Part shown: positions 40,524-45,701 of the stretch, one piece after another
How positions within the stretch are numbered: position 1 is the stretch's first letter
Layout of the letters: every line of letters begins with the position of its first letter
Notes under the pieces: generated by a model
Told to the model about the DNA's origin: nothing
What the model saw: the letters and a program-made list of their open reading frames with translations, nothing else
Databases searched by the model: none
Assembly: GCF_018982965.1 (NCBI RefSeq)
Contig: NZ_JACBYP010000064.1
Location: forward strand, 1 to 45,701
Reading direction: 5' to 3'
DNA: 45,701 bases
Origin: Streptomyces mayonensis
GTDB taxonomy: Bacteria; Actinomycetota; Actinomycetes; Streptomycetales; Streptomycetaceae
Position numbers and translations under genes: made by a program

Positions 40524-40559
40524 CGGGTGGGGAGAGGATCGGAAAGAGGACACAAGGGG

Positions 40560-40592
40560 AAGGGCCCGGGCGTATCGCGCGCCTGGGCCCTT
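40560..40592. terminator. Bidirectional hairpin terminator
   Basis: A 13-bp inverted repeat (AAGGGCCCGGGCG / CGCCTGGGCCCTT, one G-U type mismatch) with a 7-base loop lies between the phosphoribosyltransferase stop and the convergent Yip1-like gene. Short A and T runs flank it, so it can serve both strands. Confidence 0.85.
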
Positions 40593-40610
40593 TGTCGTGT
40601 GCGGGCCGAG

Positions 40611-41561
40611 CTAGAACGTGCCGAGCTTCACGATCGACAGCAGGGCGATCAGCTGGATCGCACAGGCGCCGAGCGCCTTCGGCCAGGGGAGGTCGTGGGA
40701 GCGGCTGACCATCAGGGTCAGCAGGGCGCCCGCAGCGACCCAGGTGGCCCAGCCGAGGATCTGGACGAAGGGTGCGTCGCCGCCGGCGAACATCGCGACG
40801 AGCAGGCGCGGGGCGTCCGTGATGGACATGATCAGCATGGAGAGGCCGACCGTCGGCTGCCAGGCGCCGTCGCCGCCGAGCTGGCGGGCCAGCGTGTGGG
40901 TGACCACGCCCAGGACGAAGGCGCTCAGCACCAGCGCGACCGCCGTGGTCAGGACGATCGGGATCGCGTTGGAGAGGGTCGCGTTGATGGCCTCCTCGCG
41001 GGCGCCGTCGAAGCCGAAGACCGCGAGCAGGCCGTAGAGGAAGGTCACGATGAGCGCCGGGACCCACATCGCGTAGTCCCGCATCTGGAGGAAGGTCTGG
41101 TTGGGCGCGAGGACGACGCCCTTCAGGAGGTCCTTCCAGTGCAGGCGGGGGCCGATCGGGCCGGGGGCCGGGGCGGAGCCGGCGCGGTAGGTGTCGCCCT
41201 GGTTGTAGGGATCGTCGACCGTGAACGCCTGGGTGTGGCCCGGGTTGTTGGCCGCGTACGGGTCGTACGGGGCCTGCTGCGGGGCGTGGCCGCCGTGCGG
41301 GCCGGGGTGGTGGCCGCCGTCGCCGAAGTACTCCGGCTCGCCGTGCCCGCCGCCGTGCGCCTGCGGCCAGGGGGAACCGCCGGGGCCGGGGCCGTGACCG
41401 GGGGCGCCACCTCCGTACGGCTGCTGCGGGTACGGGTGACCAGGCGTCGCGGGGCCGCCGTACGACGGTCCCTGGGGTGCCTGCTGTCCGTACGGCGGGC
41501 GTTGCGGTCGCGTGTGTGGAGCGCCGTTGTCCCGGCCGCGTCCGATCCTGAATCCAGCCAC
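40611..41561 (-). CDS. Yip1-domain membrane protein with Pro/Gly/His/Tyr-rich N-terminus
   Basis: A 316-residue protein. Residues 1-145 are a low-complexity Pro/Gly/Gln/His/Tyr-rich cytoplasmic tail. From about 148 (WKDLLKGVVLAPNQTFLQMR) the protein has five hydrophobic segments of the Yip1/DUF1282 type (WVPALIVTFLYGLLAVFGF, IVLTTAVALVLSAFVLGVV). No catalytic residues are seen. Bacterial members have no established function. It converges with the dcd operon and is a conserved neighbour of core genes. Confidence 0.82.
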   Translation of the reverse strand: MAGFRIGRGRDNGAPHTRPQRPPYGQQAPQGPSYGGPATPGHPYPQQPYGGGAPGHGPGPGGSPWPQAHGGGHGEPEYFGDGGHHPGPHGGHAPQQAPYDPYAANNPGHTQAFTVDDPYNQGDTYRAGSAPAPGPIGPRLHWKDLLKGVVLAPNQTFLQMRDYAMWVPALIVTFLYGLLAVFGFDGAREEAINATLSNAIPIVLTTAVALVLSAFVLGVVTHTLARQLGGDGAWQPTVGLSMLIMSITDAPRLLVAMFAGGDAPFVQILGWATWVAAGALLTLMVSRSHDLPWPKALGACAIQLIALLSIVKLGTF

Positions 41562-41712
41562 GCCTTCGAACGTACCTGGTCCCGGAGAGTCACGTGCCGG
41601 GCGCGGCCGTTCGGGGCCTTCTTGCGGCCGAGCTGTGACATCCCTTACGGGGGTTTCCCGGTGTCCCTCGGGGTTGGTGGGGGCGGTGCCTCGGGGTTTG
41701 GGCGCGCGGCCC

Positions 41713-43011
41713 TTAGGGGGTGAGGAACTGGGAGGTCGAGAAGGTGAGGGAGGGGGCGGGCGACAGCAGGGTCTTCGGCGTGCCGGGGTGGATCTCGATC
41801 GTGTCCTTCGTTTCGTCCCGGTATGTGCGCAGGATCAGGTCCGCGCGTCCGTCGCCGTCGAAGTCGGCCGCCGTGAGGACCCGCGTCGTGCCGGGCGCGG
41901 CGGGCTTCACCGTGACCGTGCCCCGGGGGGTGGGGCCGGTCCTGCTGCCCGGGAGTACGCGGACCTCTCCCGAGGCCTCGGTGGTCAGCTCGCTCAGGCC
42001 GTCGCCGTCGAAGTCGGCGGCGTGGAGTCGCGGGCCGGGGGCGTCGACGGTGCCGCGGGCCGCGGTGGGGAGGTCGTAGCGGAGTGAGGTGCCGGACGGG
42101 CTGCCCACGGCCGCGTCCAGTGCCTTGCCCCGGCCGAAGGCGCCGAGGGCGATGTCGGTGCCGGTGGGGAGGGTGGCCCCGGTGCGGGTCGGGCCGTTCG
42201 GGCCGCCGAGGACGACGGACGCCTTGCCGGGGCCCGTGGAGGCGCGGACGACCAGGTCGTCGTACCCGTCGCGGTTCACGTCGGCGGCGGGGCCGGTCGG
42301 CGCCTCGCCGGGGGAGGGGAGGGGGTCGGCGGCCGCGCGCGGGGCGCCCTTGCGGGTGAAGGGGCCGCGCAGGTAGCTGAGGTGACCTGCCGAGGCGTGG
42401 ACGACCAGATCCTGGGCGCCGTCGCCGTCGAAGTCGCCGCAGACCGGGCGCTCGGGCCAGTCGTTGCCCAGGCGTGCCTGGTCGGGGACGACGAGGGGGA
42501 CGGCGCGGTCGGCGGGGCCCGACGGGGAGCCGAAGAGGAGCTGGAGCGGGACGGGTGGGCGGCCCTGGCCGTCGTAGGGCGGGTCGGTGGTGACCACCAG
42601 GTCGGTGAAGCCGTCGCCGTCGAGGTCGCAGGTCGCCGCCGTCTCGAAGACCGCCGGCAACTGGCCGTCCGTCGGCGCCGCGTACTGCTTCGGGGTGAGC
42701 AACTGCCTGGTGCCCGGGACCAGTCCGTGCGAGGAGCCGTAGACGATGCCGATGCCCGCGTCGTCGGCGTGGCTCTGGGCCTTGACCAGGTCGTCGAGGA
42801 GGAGGTCGCGGTGGCCGTCGCCGTTGAAGTCGTCCGGGGTCCTGCTGCCCTCGCCGCGGGGGACCGGGAGGAGGGCGGGGGCCTGGGCGGCGCGGACGGG
42901 GGTGGAGGCGGCGCCCGCGGGTGCCCGGCCGCCGTGGCCGCAGGCGGTGAGGAGCAGCAGGCAGCCGGCGGCGGCCGTGCCGGTCAGGGTGCTTCTTCGA
43001 GGGCGTCGCAC
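41713..43011 (-). CDS. FG-GAP repeat lipoprotein
   Basis: Exported protein of 432 residues, probably a lipoprotein: the signal peptide ends in LLTAC. It contains six calcium-binding FG-GAP/VCBS-type repeats: DFNGDGHRDLLL, DLDGDGFTDLVV, DFDGDGAQDLVV, DVNRDGYDDLVV, DFDGDGLSEL and DFDGDGRADLIL. Together they should form a beta-propeller. The start is a GTG at 43011 with GAGGTG upstream. The function of such Streptomyces lipoproteins is unknown; ligand or surface binding is likely. Confidence 0.92.
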   Translation of the reverse strand: MRRPRRSTLTGTAAAGCLLLLTACGHGGRAPAGAASTPVRAAQAPALLPVPRGEGSRTPDDFNGDGHRDLLLDDLVKAQSHADDAGIGIVYGSSHGLVPGTRQLLTPKQYAAPTDGQLPAVFETAATCDLDGDGFTDLVVTTDPPYDGQGRPPVPLQLLFGSPSGPADRAVPLVVPDQARLGNDWPERPVCGDFDGDGAQDLVVHASAGHLSYLRGPFTRKGAPRAAADPLPSPGEAPTGPAADVNRDGYDDLVVRASTGPGKASVVLGGPNGPTRTGATLPTGTDIALGAFGRGKALDAAVGSPSGTSLRYDLPTAARGTVDAPGPRLHAADFDGDGLSELTTEASGEVRVLPGSRTGPTPRGTVTVKPAAPGTTRVLTAADFDGDGRADLILRTYRDETKDTIEIHPGTPKTLLSPAPSLTFSTSQFLTP

Positions 43012-43035
43012 CGTTCACCTCGTCCGTGTCGAGCC

Positions 43036-43119
43036 GTCTCACCGGTCCCGCCGGTGACCGAGTGTCTCACCGGTCCCGCCGGTGACCGAGTGTCTCACCG
43101 GTCCTGCCGGCGACCGGGT
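43036..43119. repeat. 28-bp tandem repeat, three copies, each a hairpin
   Basis: Three 28-bp units at 43036-43063, 43064-43091 and 43092-43119. The first two are identical and the third has three changes. Each contains CACCGG-TCCCG-CCGGTG, an inverted repeat (changed to CACCGG/CCGGCG in copy three). They lie upstream of the FG-GAP gene. There are no spacers, so it is not a CRISPR array. Confidence 0.9.
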
Positions 43120-43144
43120 AATGATGCACGTGTTCGACGTACGG

Positions 43145-43180
43145 CGGCACCCCCGGGTTCGGACGAACCCGGGGGTGCCG
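43145..43180 (-). terminator. Terminator of the Fe-S reductase gene
   Basis: Perfect 16-bp inverted repeat (CGGCACCCCCGGGTTC / GAACCCGGGGGTGCCG) with a GGAC loop, 26 bp after the stop of the Fe-S reductase gene. Confidence 0.88.
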
Positions 43181-43205
43181 TTGGGGAGTCGGGAGAGGGG
43201 CGGTG

Positions 43206-45512
43206 CTACTTCACCGGCTCCGGGGTCGGCTCGGTCTCCGGCTCCGGTTCGCCGGTCGGGTCGGCCGGGGTCTTGACGGAGTCCAGGAGGAGCTGGGCGA
43301 CGTCGACGACCTGGATGGATTCCTTGGCCTTGCCGTCGTTCTTCTTGCCGTTGACGGAGTCGGTGAGCATGACGAGGCAGAACGGGCAGGCCGTGGAGAC
43401 GATGTCGGGGTTGACGGAGAGGGCCTCGTCGACGCGTTCGTTGTTGATGCGCTTGCCGATCCGCTCCTCCATCCACATCCGGGCGCCGCCGGCGCCGCAG
43501 CAGAAGCCGCGCTCCTTGTGGCGGTGCATCTCCTCGTTGCGGACGCCGGGGACGGCGGCGATGATCTCGCGGGGCGGGGTGTAGATCTTGTTGTGGCGGC
43601 CCAGGTAGCACGGGTCGTGGTACGTGATGATGCCCTCGACCGGGGTGACCGGGGTCAGCTTGCCCTCGTCGACGAGGTGCTGGAGCAGCTGGGTGTGGTG
43701 GACGACCTCGTAGTCGCCGCCGAGCTGCGGGTACTCGTTGCCGAGGGTGTTGAGGCAGTGCGGGCAGGTGGCGACGATCTTCTTGGCCGACTTGGGCTTC
43801 CTGGACGCGTCGGTGACCCTGCCGTCGTCGTCCGTCTCCTCGCCGAAGGCGGCGTTGAGGGTCATGACGTTCTCCATGCCGAGCTCCTGGAACAGGGGCT
43901 CGTTGCCCAGGCGGCGGGCGGAGTCGCCGGTGCACTTCTCGTCGCCGCCCATGATGGCGAACTTGACGCCCGCGATGTGGAGCAGCTCGGCGAAGGCCTT
44001 GGTGGTCTTCTTGGCGCGGTCCTCCAGGGCGCCGGCGCAGCCGACCCAGTACAGGTACTCGACCTCGGTGAGGTCCTCGATGTCCTTGCCGACGACCGGG
44101 ACCTCGAAGTCCAGCTCCTTGAGCCACTCCAGGCGCTGCTTCTTCGCCAGGCCCCAGGGGTTGCCCTTCTTCTCCAGGTTCTTGAGCATCGTGCCGGCCT
44201 CGGAGGGGAACGCCGACTCGATCATGACCTGGTAGCGGCGCATGTCGACGATGTGGTCGACGTGCTCGATGTCGACGGGGCACTGCTCGACGCAGGCGCC
44301 GCAGGTGGTGCAGGACCACAGGACGTCGGGGTCGATGACGCCCCCCGCGGCGAAGCCGCTGTCGGATGCAGCCTCGAGGGTGCCGACCAGCGGGCGTTCG
44401 GCCTCCGCCAGTGCCGCCGCGGGCACCTGGGCGAGCTGCTCCCCGGACGCCTTCTCCTCGCCCTCCATGGTCTTGCCGCCGCCGGCCAGCAGGTAGGGGG
44501 CCTTGGCGTGCGCGTGGTCGCGCAGGGACATGATCAGGAGCTTGGGGGAGAGCGGCTTGCCGGTGTTCCAGGCGGGGCACTGCGACTGGCAGCGGCCGCA
44601 CTCGGTGCAGGTGGAGAAGTCGAGCAGGCCCTTCCAGGAGAACTGCTCGACCTGGGAGACGCCGAAGACGTCGTCCTCGCCGGGGTCGGTGAAGTCGATC
44701 GGCTCGCCGCCCGAGGTCATCGGCAGCAGCCCGCCGAGCGCGGTGCCGCCCTTCGCGTCGCGCTTGAACCAGATGTTGGGGAAGGCCAGGAAGCGGTGCC
44801 AGGCCACGCCCATGTCGGTCTTCAGGGCGACGGTGATCATCCAGATGAAGGACGTGGCGATCTTCAGCGCGGCGAAGAAGTAGGTGAGGTTCTGGAGCGT
44901 GGCGAGGTCCGTGCCCTCCAGCGCCGACACCACCGGGTACGAGAGGAAGAAGGAGGCCTCGTAGCCGTCCACGTGGTGCTGGGCGCCCTCCAGCGCGTGC
45001 AGCATGAAGATGCAGACGCCGACGATCAGGATGACGGCCTCGACGAAGTACGCCTGGCCGAAGTTGGAGCCGGCGAAGCGGGACTTGCGGCCCGGCCTGC
45101 GCGGGTGGGACAGCTGCCGGATGCCGATCAGGACCAGGATGCCGAGCACGGTCATGGTGCCGATGAACTCGACGAAGACGTTGTACGGCGTCCAGTCGCC
45201 GATGACGGGCAGCAGCCAGTCGGCCTGGAAGAGCTGGCCGACGGCGTTGACGATCGTCAGCAGCAGGGTGAAGAAGCCCACCGCCACGAACCAGTGCGCG
45301 ACCCCGACGACGCCCCAGCGGTTCATCCGGGTGTGGCCGAGGAACTCCCTGACCACGGTGACGGTGCGGTCCACGGGGTCGTTGGTCCGCGTTCCGGCCG
45401 GCACGGGCTGGCCCAGGCGCATGTACGTGACGATCTGCAGGACGGCGCGGCCGAACAGTGCCACGCCGACCACCATCAGGACCAGCGACACGATGATCGC
45501 GGCGAGTTGCAT
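43206..45512 (-). CDS. Membrane-bound heterodisulfide-reductase-like Fe-S oxidoreductase
   Basis: A 768-residue protein. The N-terminal 250 residues hold about six membrane helices of the NarI/DsrM cytochrome type. Two ferredoxin-like clusters follow (CTECGRCQSQCP and CTTCGACVEQCP), then two HdrD/GlpC-type CCG domains (CPHC, YHDPCYLGRHN, GFCCGAGGARMW, CPFC). It probably passes electrons between a quinone pool and a soluble partner such as an electron-transfer flavoprotein. It resembles the large iron-sulfur-binding reductase of mycobacteria (Rv0338c type). The acidic Pro/Glu-rich tail is disordered. The start at 45512 follows GAGGAG. Confidence 0.93.
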   Translation of the reverse strand: MQLAAIIVSLVLMVVGVALFGRAVLQIVTYMRLGQPVPAGTRTNDPVDRTVTVVREFLGHTRMNRWGVVGVAHWFVAVGFFTLLLTIVNAVGQLFQADWLLPVIGDWTPYNVFVEFIGTMTVLGILVLIGIRQLSHPRRPGRKSRFAGSNFGQAYFVEAVILIVGVCIFMLHALEGAQHHVDGYEASFFLSYPVVSALEGTDLATLQNLTYFFAALKIATSFIWMITVALKTDMGVAWHRFLAFPNIWFKRDAKGGTALGGLLPMTSGGEPIDFTDPGEDDVFGVSQVEQFSWKGLLDFSTCTECGRCQSQCPAWNTGKPLSPKLLIMSLRDHAHAKAPYLLAGGGKTMEGEEKASGEQLAQVPAAALAEAERPLVGTLEAASDSGFAAGGVIDPDVLWSCTTCGACVEQCPVDIEHVDHIVDMRRYQVMIESAFPSEAGTMLKNLEKKGNPWGLAKKQRLEWLKELDFEVPVVGKDIEDLTEVEYLYWVGCAGALEDRAKKTTKAFAELLHIAGVKFAIMGGDEKCTGDSARRLGNEPLFQELGMENVMTLNAAFGEETDDDGRVTDASRKPKSAKKIVATCPHCLNTLGNEYPQLGGDYEVVHHTQLLQHLVDEGKLTPVTPVEGIITYHDPCYLGRHNKIYTPPREIIAAVPGVRNEEMHRHKERGFCCGAGGARMWMEERIGKRINNERVDEALSVNPDIVSTACPFCLVMLTDSVNGKKNDGKAKESIQVVDVAQLLLDSVKTPADPTGEPEPETEPTPEPVK

Positions 45513-45545
45513 TTGGGGCTCCTCGGGCCTGCGAGGGGTGAGATA

Positions 45546-45559
45546 TTACTAAGCGGTAA
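45546..45559. promoter_or_regulatory. TTAC-N6-GTAA palindrome upstream of the Fe-S reductase
   Basis: TTACTAAGCGGTAA lies 34 bp upstream of the reductase start in an A/T-rich patch, the usual place for a promoter and operator. The TTAC/GTAA arms resemble sites of TetR-type regulators of fatty-acid metabolism, but this is only a resemblance. No further gene is seen to the right edge. Confidence 0.45.
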
Positions 45560-45701
45560 CTTAATCAGTCTGTCCGAGACTACCCCCATCCTCCGCCGCA
45601 CTGTAGTCGGACGTGCGGTGATCTGTGTCGCTGAGGCAACCCTGACCGCCCGTCCGGAGTCCGGGGGCGGGCGCTCGTGTGCATCGGCGGGTGGGCAGGG
45701 G

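Noticed and set aside
43036..43119. CRISPR-like array of palindromic 28-bp repeats
   Set aside because: The repeats are directly adjacent with no spacers and no cas genes are nearby; it is a simple tandem duplication.

Overview
The window is high-GC chromosomal DNA from an actinomycete, almost certainly a Streptomyces. The signs are a strong third-position G/C bias, frequent GTG and TTG starts, several ATGA and GTGA stop/start overlaps, Streptomyces-type families (TetR, HxlR and LuxR-like regulators, a lipoprotein-like class F sortase, a DUF4097 protein, an FG-GAP lipoprotein) and a Mycobacterium-like dCTP deaminase. Assignments rest on reading motifs, since no search could be run.

Layout. 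1-6.1 kb: a two-component pair cut by the left edge, a sugar-nucleotide epimerase, a sortase with a possible substrate, and an ECF sigma factor with a membrane partner. 6.1-8.4 kb: a cold-adaptation group of CspA-like protein, DEAD-box RNA helicase and a small conserved protein. 8.5-18.2 kb: an aldo/keto reductase and its divergent regulator, a TerD protein, a TetR regulator followed by an acyltransferase whose start codon lies inside a palindrome, a PAP2 membrane protein, and a ribbon-helix-helix protein with a dense operator array, followed by a DUF4097 protein and a two-gene ABC exporter. 18.2-22.3 kb: molybdate uptake (modABC), a small molybdopterin-fold protein and a MerR-Mop regulator. 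22.4-31.3 kb: an Fpg-like glycosylase, a polysaccharide deacetylase, a quinone oxidoreductase, RidA, HxlR, an SDR, two secreted hydrolases and an alpha/beta hydrolase. 31.3-35.2 kb: two TetR modules, one controlling a TetX-like flavoprotein through CGAACRYGTTCG sites, the other facing an SDR across a 53-bp near-perfect palindrome.

From about 35.3 to 38.8 kb the sequence looks like a decayed accessory island beside a tRNA-Gly(CCC) gene. It holds a frameshifted SDR joined to an IS630-type transposase relic, a long degraded stretch, and one intact two-gene cassette: a disordered Ser/Gly/Tyr-rich protein translationally coupled to a nucleoside-2-deoxyribosyltransferase/TIR-like protein. This cassette is my best candidate for an undescribed system. 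From 38.9 kb conserved core genes resume: a 52-aa zinc-ribbon protein, dcd, a phosphoribosyltransferase, a Yip1-like membrane protein, an FG-GAP lipoprotein and a large membrane Fe-S reductase.

A theme across the window is short tandem repeats with periods divisible by three (9, 12, 15, 18, 24 bp) sitting at gene boundaries or in terminal tails of coding regions.
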